Notes under the pieces: generated by a model
What the model was told of the DNA's origin: nothing
The model's input: only the letters and a program-made list of their open reading frames with translations
Database searches by the model: none
Part shown: one piece after another, positions 20,301-26,181 of the stretch
How the letters are laid out: each line of letters begins with the position of its first letter
Numbering within the stretch: the first letter of the stretch is position 1
Origin: a virus
Length of the DNA: 29,460 nt
IMG/VR virus record: IMGVR_UViG_3300023116_000230
Span: 1-29,460 of that record
Reading direction: 5' to 3' (one strand)
Made by a program: the position numbers and the translations under genes

Positions 20301-20849
20301 TTCTGCGGTTTTATTGATATCCTCGAACGTCGGGGCAAGCGTGGTTTTAGCAAGTGCTTCAATAGCGACCTTAAGATCACCGGCCTTAATACCAGCCTGA
20401 GACAGAATTCTAGCTGTACTTAACAACTCTTTACTAGAAGTACCTAAAGTTACAGATAATCTAGTAATAGTTTGTTCAAGACCTTTCAAATCTTTTACTG
20501 TTTTACCAGTGACCTGAGCGATCTTGACAACCTCACGTTGGAAGTCGATAGCTTCGTCTACGGCGTTTGCAAGACTATTAGTGAATAGACTAACGGCACG
20601 ACTAGCGACGGTAAAGGCAGCAAAACGTTTAATGGCTGAACCAAAAGATCTGCCCATAGCTTCAGCAGCCGATGCAGCCTTGTTGGTTGCAGCGGTTACT
20701 TGATTAATTTGTTTTGTAGCCTGTGCAGCAGATTTCACAGTTACAGGGATCTGAACACCCTTTAACTGGTTTTGAATCTGGTTTACTACCTTACTAGCGT
20801 TTCTAGGTGCTTGTAATTGAAGTTGTGCAGTCAGTACAAATTGAGCCAT
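14352..20849 (-). CDS. Tail tape measure protein (2165 aa)
   Basis: This protein sets tail length and is packed inside the tail tube; in many phages it later helps DNA pass the host membrane. The ATG at 20849 has an AAGGG SD. Residues about 1-280 match the TP901-type tape measure core (PhageMin_Tail), including AIDFQREVVKIAQVTGKT and SAVRRFGGVFKSAGGELEEL. The rest is mostly Ala/Lys/Glu/Gln-rich helix with long coiled-coil stretches. Hydrophobic segments occur near residues 412-428, 855-872, 890-920 and 1309-1333. The motif DTVPA(M/L)LTPGEFV occurs three times (about 459-484, 790-813, 2010-2034), each in a Gly-rich linker. A 33-bp tandem duplication lies at 16926-16993. At about 1.5 angstrom per residue, the known rule for tape measures, the tail would be roughly 320 nm. 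It ends with TAG at 14354-14352, ten bases before the next ATG. Confidence 0.95.
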   Translation of the reverse strand: MAQFVLTAQLQLQAPRNASKVVNQIQNQLKGVQIPVTVKSAAQATKQINQVTAATNKAASAAEAMGRSFGSAIKRFAAFTVASRAVSLFTNSLANAVDEAIDFQREVVKIAQVTGKTVKDLKGLEQTITRLSVTLGTSSKELLSTARILSQAGIKAGDLKVAIEALAKTTLAPTFEDINKTAEGAVAILAQFEGGVGRLEKQLGAINAVAGQFAVESGDLISAVRRFGGVFKSAGGELEELLALFTSVRATTRESSESIATGLRTIFTRIQRPKTIEFLRQFGVELLDVNGKFIGPLKAVEQLNKAFAGLEQGDITFVRVAEELGGFRQIGKVIPLIQQYGLAVDALNVAQEGQNSLSADAEKAQQALAVQITKVKEEFLALVRGIAGSDSFQLFARTALEVASALIKVADAIRPLIPLIGALAAFKFARGLGSFASSAGSALRGLGKNQGGVIQQFARGGFVPGQGNRDTVPAMLTPGEFVIKKSSAQKLGAGTLQAMNENRFNNGTTGRGVKAPLRTTRDISNFTVKDPLKLALRKDRIGGFILNPAGRQDSSFVPSGANNPYKFTFTNEKTIRRLAANQNLDPKATKQLLARGVPAQIDANAGFPEFYPAAGDLKKNSQYNEAADRGAKKGLKEAIKRTVGIVDRKKLLDLKPEFKVDTSLLSKVQKSLVDDQSVVSTVSGYLFEGMVGALTGAIAAGGKTNFDFPSSSLSRKINKLEALFGPDPRIRKIKKAEGKRARGEFTKGILKKTENDLNDFGYTSSSGVRLVKSFKAGPDGKLKSGLKRNKGGGIPGSGDTVPALLTPGEFVVNKKAAQSIGYGNLNSMNKTGVARFAKGGAVQTFANGGTAGGGGFGGSGLIILSTVAATATAAVEKLGDKSLEATNAQAAWTIGLENGLKALIQVGTIGVLAFQANKAIKEWAFGTEDATKKSEEATNATEDLAQSSKDAANAQKETDINAQVVNVQGGQQALSPDAVKASGLSEQEFVDRAFSPEKSGINFNDPVAVAKEKSEISGEIEGLRATSTRELQNVQDFGSDKKQLEGLKSLAELTATQKREQIEPFEGTVFEDAPGIQQLKAEIAELDATAAKADEQIKSLDDKIAASTDAAGSATAQADLYQLALEKVKQEEQAAAAATADAAKKAKEARSAIENVAIAGFGYAAQKADEAKTALSAFGTNVKNKVVKEAKNATEGLKKFGVQLIGGEKNLKAAREALGRVGERAKKLKDGANKLAGGFGRGAVGVVKFINKQTAFTRIVKGSAKAVGATAKAISGLAQRIRNLGSRAGGALKRGIGRAGGALKRGIGRASGVITGGVAAVAAIAAVGSQIADGFQQWFKRAEEQAKASDNIAGAVEAAGKASVASSIGEVFTLQGFIEAFSDPEGFVERRAQKKEQAQFQSAFGFIESRQGSSAEEIKGGQNVGQALSGVNEAFATARAEAQDLTGPARDKANKAIDSATRAEIQRLNGLGVSVADLRQQAINLTGGNEALRKELLAQVDTIEANRKAQQELNKANLDATKIVSAFGAAANASAQLVAGLETGANSLALLSEELDNASGKLGVDATDAINQSKAALLSSLPAGSPLAASISGQADVARATNKFGLNAAAQLGGLELAKGDEGKKQLEQALLDAIPDKADDATKTKLEAVIRKNVAGIEGDASDADLDALTQQILADGQELSKGFREAVKLQSQHNATMTKLYADREQLEQKAAAAANQAIETQLEAAKVFESFGGSKLTGEQQLGARIAQFNNIGGLGGLGAQLTTGDAADINAVAAQIGQTFADQTDQVISGALAAGAGLQKGGPFQGVGGFAADKRPEAQAANKALIQFTKQRISLLKEELNIVKQKNAAEKSALDKLISGDVEGFLDQQAAAGAGAALASGSAGLAGLFSASALGAGFKTLQGQGLSDQQLRGAEDLTLQRFGIQGTGVLSGTTAEEEALKAEGRELAGALGGLASQEAAFAKAEIAIQDATINAAQLSFDRKLGEVQSAQTAQALARGGVVYASRGMFVPRGTDTVPAMLTPGEFVVNRAAVNRGNNLQILRAMNTGGGASAPGALSGGGSVRYYNDGGFVDGIANVFTNALPGLTNIFSGFAETVEKLVNTKFNVALDPTNINVNFNGASFLETLKDDIKDGLLTEVGNEIQKYKANNSGDLVKKDSVL
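16926..16993 (-). repeat. 33-bp perfect tandem duplication in the tape measure gene
   Basis: The 33-bp unit at 16926-16958 is repeated without mismatch at 16959-16991, with two further matching bases after it. In the coding frame it duplicates the 11-residue unit GRAGGALKRGI, a basic glycine-rich stretch just before the hydrophobic segment at about residues 1309-1333. Perfect identity points to a recent duplication. It keeps the frame and adds 11 residues to the tape measure. Confidence 0.95.
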
Positions 20850-20888
20850 ATTTTACCCTTAGTGTAAATTTAGACTACACTATCCAAT

Positions 20889-21761
20889 CTAACTTTCCGT
20901 ATCAGTCTCTTCTGTTTTAGTCTTTCTGGTTCGTCTCTTTTGTTTAGGTTTGTCCAGAAGATCGTTTTCGTATTCTACAATCTCATAACCACCATCTTCA
21001 GACAACCTGTTACCTTCTCTATCTACCCTGTTACCATCTTCGTCAAGATAATAACCATCTTCGTCAATTCGTTTACCCTTGGTGTCAATTAAATGCTCTG
21101 GATTGTTGGGGTCAACCAAGCTCAGATCATCATTAACGAGGTTAAATTTGGTAAGAAATTTATTCTCTGGTAAGTTTTTCTCAAAATTACTATCTAAGTT
21201 GTAAAGCATCCTACCTAAGAGGCTTGCTGCTTCAAATGCGATTTCATCCGCACTCTTATTATTATACTCATCATAGTCTTTATACACGGGTTTACCGTCT
21301 TTATAAAAAGTACAGTGAGCTACAAGGAAGTCAAATCGGGCGTTATCTGCCAAACTGTCGGCAGTATTCTCTTCTAGCCCAATTCTCTCTGCAATTAGGT
21401 CTCTTAGATCAGAGCGTTTTCTCCTGATTTCAACGGCAATGTCCCTACCCTCTGAAACCTTTGGCTTTTTACCATTTTTGCCAAACGAAAGCTCTTTCTC
21501 CAAGTTGACAATTGCTTGTGTGATTTCTTCTTCTTCTTTATCTTTCTTATCGTCCCAGATGCCACGTTTACGCATCAGAACAGCAAGTTCTTTTTTAGTG
21601 AGAATTTCGTCTTGGATACACTGATTCCAGACCTTAGATTTATGCCTATCTGCCTTTTTGATAATATCGTTATTGGGCTTCTGCACATAAATCTCTACTT
21701 CTCTCTTTTCTCCATTTTCTGCTTCGATAGTTACCTTGCCTTCCATCTTATTCTTAATCAT
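20889..21761 (-). CDS. Tail assembly chaperone-like protein, copy next to tape measure (290 aa)
   Basis: The ATG at 21761 overlaps the end of the 124-aa gene by 8 bp and has an AGGAG SD nine bases upstream; a second Met at residue 6 is possible. Residues about 20-170 align with the 345-aa protein two genes upstream: V-x-V-x-x-P, then 21 residues, then QDEILTKKEL...MRKRGIWDD, a charged helix, then FDFLVAHCTFY. The C-terminus is very acidic and has five 7-residue repeats at residues 226-260 before a Lys/Arg tail (KQKRRTRKTK). It sits directly before the tape measure gene, where siphophage and myophage tail chaperones are encoded, so it probably binds the tape measure before tube assembly (inference). 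It has its own SD and start, so it is not made as a frameshift extension. Confidence 0.85.
   Translation of the reverse strand: MIKNKMEGKVTIEAENGEKREVEIYVQKPNNDIIKKADRHKSKVWNQCIQDEILTKKELAVLMRKRGIWDDKKDKEEEEITQAIVNLEKELSFGKNGKKPKVSEGRDIAVEIRRKRSDLRDLIAERIGLEENTADSLADNARFDFLVAHCTFYKDGKPVYKDYDEYNNKSADEIAFEAASLLGRMLYNLDSNFEKNLPENKFLTKFNLVNDDLSLVDPNNPEHLIDTKGKRIDEDGYYLDEDGNRVDREGNRLSEDGGYEIVEYENDLLDKPKQKRRTRKTKTEETDTES
20982..21086 (-). repeat. Acidic heptapeptide repeat (5 units) in the chaperone-like protein
   Basis: Residues 226-260 read DTKGKRI, DEDGYYL, DEDGNRV, DREGNRL, SEDGGYE: five 7-residue units with consensus D-E-D-G-x-x-hydrophobic, a 21-bp period in DNA. The units are diverged at DNA level. 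D-x-D-G spacing recalls calcium-binding or beta-roll turns, but five units are few and no family is claimed. Confidence 0.85.
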
Positions 21762-22128
21762 TTTGTTCTTCTCCTGTCTTTCTTGAAATAACCGGCATAC
21801 TGGTTTGATACCTTAGCCATTTAACCTCGTACTGAGCCAACTCTGCGTCTACATTCCTAGACTGAGTGTTTCCCTTATCCAAAATTTCAGATCTAACTTT
21901 CTGAAAAGTATCATACATAATCTTCTGCTCTGGTGACATTCCTCCGTCTTTAGATGTCCATAAAAAAGCAAAATGGTCTTCGATAGAGCTTAACGCCCCA
22001 ATCATCGTAGTTTCCACTTTCTTTTTAAGAATTTTACTTAATCTATCCCGTGAATCTTGTTTAAACTTATCTTCCCTAACGCTTTTATATTCCGACTGCT
22101 GCCTGATTAAATCGTCAAAATTTTCCAT
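21754..22128 (-). CDS. Conserved-looking small tail-region protein between the chaperone-like genes (124 aa)
   Basis: The ATG at 22128 follows the TAA of the previous gene by two bases and has a strong SD (AAGGAGAT, five bases before ATG). The protein is charged and mostly helical: a basic N-terminal helix (RDRLSKILKKK), a more hydrophobic segment TTMIGALSSIEDHFAFLW, a linker with GGMSPEQK, and a second helix ending in YEVKWLRYQTSMPV. There are no membrane segments or catalytic motifs. Its place between two paralogous chaperone-like genes and before the tape measure suggests a tail assembly cofactor. I recognise no family, so the function is unassigned. Confidence 0.85.
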   Translation of the reverse strand: MENFDDLIRQQSEYKSVREDKFKQDSRDRLSKILKKKVETTMIGALSSIEDHFAFLWTSKDGGMSPEQKIMYDTFQKVRSEILDKGNTQSRNVDAELAQYEVKWLRYQTSMPVISRKTGEEQND

Positions 22129-22130
22129 TT

Positions 22131-23168
22131 TTATCTCCTTGTTGAATCCTTGAACATTTGACGCTGCTGATTCTGAATCTGTATCTTCCTATCATCAAAA
22201 TCAAAGTCCGTCGCTTTTCCAAGTTGTTTTGCTTTAGCAATTCTTTGCTGTCTTACAATATCTCCCCCGATTGAATTCATGTTATGAATACTTTCTGCTT
22301 CTTTTTTAGAATCAGTAAATATCATTACTTCATCGGCATTTGCTATTTTTGCGTTGGTCGTTTTTGCTTCCAATTCTGACTTGGCTTTTTCACTTGCCTG
22401 CTTCTTTCTTTGTATAATAAACCAACCATCAAGCATATCATCGTCATTTATTACATCTTCAGTTGGGCAGTCCATAGACTCCTGAATGTTGTCATACATG
22501 TTTGCCCAGATTAAAATTCCCTTCTGCTCGTTTGACAATGTTCTACTTGGATCATTCGCAAATAGCGGCGAGTGATCCTTTGCATACCAAGCTAGTCTCC
22601 AAGGGTCATTTCTTGCTAATTCTCTTAACTGTTTTTCATTAAGTTGTGACTGGTTAAATTGATAATAAAGATCACCTATGTCTACATCTTTAAAATCTAA
22701 AGGTTGTGAGCCAACAAAACAACATCTCTCAAAGAGAAACATCATTTTATCTTGAGATGCTAACCCCTCACACGTCTTTGAAAATAACTCGTCTTTTTCT
22801 GCCTGCAACTTAGCGAGGGCTTTTTCAGTGGCCCTCAGATAAGTTCTAGCAGTCTCTCTTAGCTTTTCCTTGCTTCTTGCGTTGAATATCTCTACTTTTA
22901 GCTTTTCTATGTTCCCTTCACAAGCCTTGATCTTATCTTCATTTTCTTGAGACCATAAGCCCCTGTCCATCATCCAATCAAACATCTCATCTTGAGTCAT
23001 GATCTCATCAGATCTAGCCTGATCAAATGATTCCATGAAAATTTCATTAGATAGATATTCGTCCTCCAGAGTTGGATTTAACACCCTAACTCTTACATTT
23101 CCTAGTTTGAGATTTAAAAATCCTGATCTTATCCTAGATACAAAATACTCCCGTTCATAAGTATTCAT
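22131..23168 (-). CDS. Tail assembly chaperone-like protein, first copy (345 aa)
   Basis: The ATG at 23168 has a GAGG SD five bases upstream. The protein is soluble and charged, with a long predicted coiled coil at residues about 75-135. Residues about 20-165 are paralogous to the 290-aa protein before the tape measure (SDEIMTQDEMFDWMMDRGLW matches QDEILTKKELAVLMRKRGIW, and both share V-x-V-x-x-P exactly 21 residues before DEI). The C-terminal half adds DPWRLAWYAKDHSPLF and a DDDMLDGWFI motif, followed by a Lys/Arg/Gln-rich helix. It lies between the tube protein and tape measure genes, the standard place for tail chaperones. The chaperone role is inferred from position, paralogy and composition. 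I see no named Pfam signature. Confidence 0.87.
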   Translation of the reverse strand: MNTYEREYFVSRIRSGFLNLKLGNVRVRVLNPTLEDEYLSNEIFMESFDQARSDEIMTQDEMFDWMMDRGLWSQENEDKIKACEGNIEKLKVEIFNARSKEKLRETARTYLRATEKALAKLQAEKDELFSKTCEGLASQDKMMFLFERCCFVGSQPLDFKDVDIGDLYYQFNQSQLNEKQLRELARNDPWRLAWYAKDHSPLFANDPSRTLSNEQKGILIWANMYDNIQESMDCPTEDVINDDDMLDGWFIIQRKKQASEKAKSELEAKTTNAKIANADEVMIFTDSKKEAESIHNMNSIGGDIVRQQRIAKAKQLGKATDFDFDDRKIQIQNQQRQMFKDSTRR

Positions 23169-23303
23169 AGGAACCTCACGATACGGGAGTAGTTGAATTT
23201 CATATTGTCTTTTCCTTTCCTTTGCTTACCAACGTCACTTGCTATCCTAAAATGCTATCGCAAGTTGATAAGCGTGTCCACTAACAATAATCACTTGTTA
23301 GTA
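23169..23303. other. Longest intergenic gap (135 bp) after the tube gene; no ORF
   Basis: The gap between the tube gene stop and the next gene holds the 8-bp hairpin at 23280-23302 and a weaker inverted repeat at 23237-23242 / 23260-23265 (6-bp arms, 17-nt loop that carries two copies of GCTATC). The GAGG SD of the 345-aa gene sits at its downstream end. I see no sigma70-like promoter with both boxes. Confidence 0.6.
23280..23302 (-). terminator. Hairpin directly after the tube protein stop (3' stabiliser or weak terminator)
   Basis: A perfect 8-bp inverted repeat (actaacaa at 23280-23287, ttgttagt at 23295-23302) with a 7-base loop begins one base after the TAA stop. The stem is AT-rich and no U-tract follows (transcript continues GGACACGC), so it is a poor intrinsic terminator. 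A role in protecting the 3' end of the tube mRNA, or in partial attenuation, fits better. Confidence 0.45.
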
Positions 23304-24518
23304 TTATAAACTAGCTACAAGATCACTTGGGAATGGTCCTGATCCAGCATCGTTTGCAAGTCCATTGGAATCAAATCCAGCCCCTAATGTAATTCCGCCA
23401 AAACCAAGTAGTCGTTGGTTCAGTCGATCCTGAACGTCCAACTGGTTGAAGTTAGAGAAACTGTAGGTACATGATACGTTACCACCACCAGCGTCACCAC
23501 CACCATAACTTACCGAAGACAATTTGTTCTTGTTTCCGAGGTCAAGTCCGAGACCACCTCTCATGAACATGAAGATAACTTCGTTGGAAACGTTGTTACC
23601 AGAGTCGATAGTAGCATTGAGGTTTGGATCGCCAAATTCATAAGCGTTTACAAAGTCACCTGAAGTGGTAATAGCTTCAATTTCACAGGTAACTTCAATC
23701 GGGAAGTTAGCGGGTCGGAAGTAAGGGGTTTTACGTCCCAACTCAAGAATATCTTCACGACTAAAGTCTGTACTACAAGTGAAGTTCTGAACGTGAATTC
23801 GAGGAGTACCATCTGCATTAGCAGCATTACCATATCCAGAACCGACAACACCATTGATAGCAGTTGGAAGAATACATCCACTAAGGATAACGTCTTCACG
23901 TCGTTGAATACCACCAGATGCGGCACCTGCAACACCAAAGGCTTTAGGTGAGTCTGTACCATTGAAAGCTGCAACGTCGCCATCTTTGATGAGAACATCT
24001 GTACCGGTCAGCCACAATTTATTATTACCAACCAGCGTGACAGATTCAGTTGCATTTCCATCAACTGGAATAGTGTAACTAACGGACGAGATGAACATAC
24101 CAGAGCAGTAAACTTCAACTTCTGCATCTCCGGGATCTGTACCAGTGCCAGCACCTTCTGCACTAGCCACATTGTTGGCCTGAGCGTCAAAGATACCAAG
24201 ACGAAGGTCACATTTCACATCTGATCGGGCGGCGAGGCCACTATTCGCCGTTCCAGCAACGCCAGTAGACGCCATGTGATAGATCAGTGGGTGTCCATCA
24301 ATAACCTTTTCCAAGGTTACTTCTACGTCTGGAGTACCTTCGATGTTTTCATAAATTTCGATTTGTGCAAGCTCAAACGCCTGTTCCAAGTTGAAGTTTG
24401 TGGTCATTCCAACACTCTGGACACCATGAACCATGTCTCCGACTTCAACACTGGCAGAGCCCTCGTTGTTGATAGAGACCGCTTGGCAAGCGTAAAATAT
24501 TCTATTGTTTTGGGACAT
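23304..24518 (-). CDS. Probable tail tube / major tail protein (404 aa)
   Basis: The ATG at 24518 has an AGGAG SD. Residues about 30-80 read VQSVGMTTNFNLEQAFELAQ, then a strand and loop (IEGTPDVEVTLEKVIDGHPL) and LIYHMAS. This is the pattern of tail tube proteins, in which a tube-forming beta-sandwich follows an early 'vqsv--ttnf' strand. Further on are VSYTIPVDGNATESVTLVGN and a repeated strand, IHVQNFTCSTDFSREDILEL, then PIEVTCEIEAITTSG. The last residues are Gly/Asp-rich. It is the only large protein immediately before the chaperone and tape measure genes, the normal site of the tube gene, and it has its own candidate promoter. A sheath protein is less likely, since the protein is small and lacks a C-terminal tube-contact domain I would recognise. 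The function is likely but not proven. Confidence 0.85.
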   Translation of the reverse strand: MSQNNRIFYACQAVSINNEGSASVEVGDMVHGVQSVGMTTNFNLEQAFELAQIEIYENIEGTPDVEVTLEKVIDGHPLIYHMASTGVAGTANSGLAARSDVKCDLRLGIFDAQANNVASAEGAGTGTDPGDAEVEVYCSGMFISSVSYTIPVDGNATESVTLVGNNKLWLTGTDVLIKDGDVAAFNGTDSPKAFGVAGAASGGIQRREDVILSGCILPTAINGVVGSGYGNAANADGTPRIHVQNFTCSTDFSREDILELGRKTPYFRPANFPIEVTCEIEAITTSGDFVNAYEFGDPNLNATIDSGNNVSNEVIFMFMRGGLGLDLGNKNKLSSVSYGGGDAGGGNVSCTYSFSNFNQLDVQDRLNQRLLGFGGITLGAGFDSNGLANDAGSGPFPSDLVASL

Positions 24519-24536
24519 TTAAATCTCTCCTAATTT

Positions 24537-24552
24537 GAAAATGAAGATTTTC
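24537..24552 (-). promoter_or_regulatory. Small hairpin in the 5' leader of the tube gene
   Basis: The transcribed strand reads GAAAAT-CTTC-ATTTTC, a perfect 6-bp stem with a 4-base loop, ending 18 bases before the ATG. If transcription starts about seven bases after the TATAAT at 24564-24559, this hairpin would be the first element of the mRNA. 5'-terminal hairpins are known to slow mRNA decay. The stem has only one G-C pair, so it is weak. Confidence 0.35.
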
Positions 24553-24558
24553 TATTGA

Positions 24559-24564
24559 ATTATA
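24559..24564 (-). promoter_or_regulatory. Candidate -10 box (TATAAT) upstream of the tube gene
   Basis: A perfect TATAAT lies in the 57-bp gap before the tube gene, 40 bases upstream of its ATG on the transcribed strand. No good TTGACA is found 16-18 bases upstream (best match TCAAAT), so recognition by plain sigma70 would be weak. A phage-modified polymerase is possible. In AT-rich DNA one such hexamer may occur by chance. Confidence 0.3.
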
Positions 24565-24575
24565 CACATAAATTC

Positions 24576-25556
24576 CTAGATATTTGATTTTATTCCTAAA
24601 GTAGTAAACCTGACAATCCCTCCAAACAAATCAGGAGTTGTCATATCCATATTCTCTACGATAGTGTTCTCCATGCGGAAATTACCCCCATTATAACTTT
24701 CTATAATTTCTGGATAAAGTAACGCACTTGGATTTGGACTTCCGTAACTATTTAATGGATATTTATCCTCTGTATGTAGCTTGTCGCTGTCAATAATTTG
24801 AATACTTTTATCATTTTGCAGAGAAACTATGTCTACAAGCATATTTCTTGTTTGTTCGTCCTCTGCTATGCAGTGAGCAATAATATCAGTATAAACCCAT
24901 TGACCGCCACCAAGTTGATAACCTTTAAACCGCCTCACTGGTACTATTTCAAAAGCTATGGCTGGTAATTGTAATCTGGATTCTGGGGGTATATCCCAAG
25001 ATCCCGTGCTAACATCATAAAAATTGCTAGTTGGTTGCAAGGTATCTGACTGTATCTCCCTGAGCCAAGGTACATTATTTGAATAAACAACATTGATGAA
25101 TTTGTAAGAATATTCCGCTTGGACAACAGATCCTGTTGGAATAGGCGAATCAAAAACAACCCTGCCGTTAAAATAATCAATATAATGTGAATACTGTCCT
25201 ACCCCAGAAGTTGGTTCAAACTGGTCGTTGATGTAAACGCCGGAAATTCCCGGATAATCTACATTTGTGCCGACAATAGGGGCGTCTAGGTTTACACCTG
25301 AAACACCGCTTTGCCAAACCCAATTCTGACGAAAACCTTCCCATACTTGACCAGAGGCGAATGAATCATTTGAGCTAAGTCTCAATCGACTCATATCCTG
25401 CCCGTTGGGGGCAAGCTCACCCTTGGTCACATTAAAATAATTTCCTTTCTCAAGAAGTGCCCAATCAAAATATTCGACTAACGCATCTTGAATATTATTG
25501 TTTAGGCTGTAATCTTGTATACTATCAAAGCCCTTCAATCCATAATAATTAGGCAT
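24576..25556 (-). CDS. Virion structural protein, neck or tail-completion candidate (326 aa)
   Basis: The ATG at 25556 overlaps the end of the previous gene by 8 bp. The N-terminus has a helical segment (NNNIQDALVEYFDWALLEKG), then a beta-rich body with several Ser-Gly turns (SFASGQVWEG, WQSGVSGVNL, PGISGVYINDQFEPTSGVGQ). Residues about 105-160 run YSHYIDYFNGRVVFDSPIP then VVQAEYSYKFINVVY. The C-terminal half has LQLPAIAFEIVPVRRFKGYQ and ends FGGIVRFTTLGIKSNI. I see no membrane segment or catalytic motif. It lies between small neck-like proteins and the tube gene, so it probably sits at the head-tail junction (inference). The TAG stop is 57 bp before the tube gene ATG. Confidence 0.88.
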   Translation of the reverse strand: MPNYYGLKGFDSIQDYSLNNNIQDALVEYFDWALLEKGNYFNVTKGELAPNGQDMSRLRLSSNDSFASGQVWEGFRQNWVWQSGVSGVNLDAPIVGTNVDYPGISGVYINDQFEPTSGVGQYSHYIDYFNGRVVFDSPIPTGSVVQAEYSYKFINVVYSNNVPWLREIQSDTLQPTSNFYDVSTGSWDIPPESRLQLPAIAFEIVPVRRFKGYQLGGGQWVYTDIIAHCIAEDEQTRNMLVDIVSLQNDKSIQIIDSDKLHTEDKYPLNSYGSPNPSALLYPEIIESYNGGNFRMENTIVENMDMTTPDLFGGIVRFTTLGIKSNI

Positions 25557-26181
25557 TTAACGCTCCCCTAAGTATGGACGAAAGTTCTTTCTCTCTACCC
25601 TCTAATGCTCTTGATATAAAATTGTCTTCTGTTGTTCCAGCAAACTGAGGTGGGACTCTCCAAGCCTTTCCAAGTCTCATCGTTCCACCACCAGATCTAC
25701 CAGAATTGTCTGGAGAATACGAATAACCGGAAACTATAGTCGTAGACCCTCTTGTTAATAACCACTCCAACCAAGGCAATGAACCAGATAATGCTGGAAT
25801 AAAAGCCTCTGGAAGAGATAAAATGTTTGCAAAGTTGTCTGGCTGTAAGTAAAATACAATACCGCCAGATAGGTTGCCCTTTACTGTTTCAAACTCTACA
25901 GATATAGAATCGGAAACCGCAGAGACTATGGCCGCAACTGCTTCAGGTGCAGTTCCAGCTACGAACCCAAATTGTGCATTTAGACTCCCAAAAACCCCCT
26001 GATCTAAAATGCTCTCAATCTCTGGCTGCTCCCTTATCCATTGTGGAACAAGAGATTTAACCTGATCTTGAGCCTTTTTTGTATTCTTTTTTAAATTCTT
26101 GTTTAACTCTACTGAAAGAGCCTCATTCATCGCTTTTGAAATCTTAGCAGTAGAGTCAACCAGTTTTACTGTTAAAGTCAT
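25549..26181 (-). CDS. Tail-completion/neck-like protein (210 aa, corrected start)
   Basis: The best start is the ATG at 26181-26179, which overlaps the TGA of the upstream gene in a 4-base ATGA junction. An in-frame TTG seven codons earlier (26202) lies inside the upstream gene and is less likely. The product begins MTLTVKLVDSTAKISKAMNE with a basic helix (KNLKKNTKKAQDQVKSLVP). A middle part contains GFVAGTAPEAVAAIVSAVSD and strands ISVEFETVKG and GGIVFYLQP. The C-terminal part has SGRSGGGTMRLGKAWRVPPQ followed by FAGTTEDNFISRAL. The strongly conserved-looking WRVPPQ-FAGT-DNFI region may be a binding surface. By position it is a tail-completion or tail-terminator type protein between head closure and tube genes. 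This is inference, and I cannot name a family. Confidence 0.85.
   Translation of the reverse strand: MTLTVKLVDSTAKISKAMNEALSVELNKNLKKNTKKAQDQVKSLVPQWIREQPEIESILDQGVFGSLNAQFGFVAGTAPEAVAAIVSAVSDSISVEFETVKGNLSGGIVFYLQPDNFANILSLPEAFIPALSGSLPWLEWLLTRGSTTIVSGYSYSPDNSGRSGGGTMRLGKAWRVPPQFAGTTEDNFISRALEGREKELSSILRGALNA

Noticed and set aside
21754-21761. Programmed frameshift joining the 124-aa and 290-aa proteins
   Set aside because: The second frame is +1, not the usual -1, relative to the first. No X-XXY-YYZ slippery heptamer fits the frame, and the 290-aa gene has its own AGGAG SD and ATG.
23280-23302. Strong rho-independent terminator after the tube gene
   Set aside because: The stem is AT-rich and no U-tract follows, so it is listed only as a hairpin of uncertain role.
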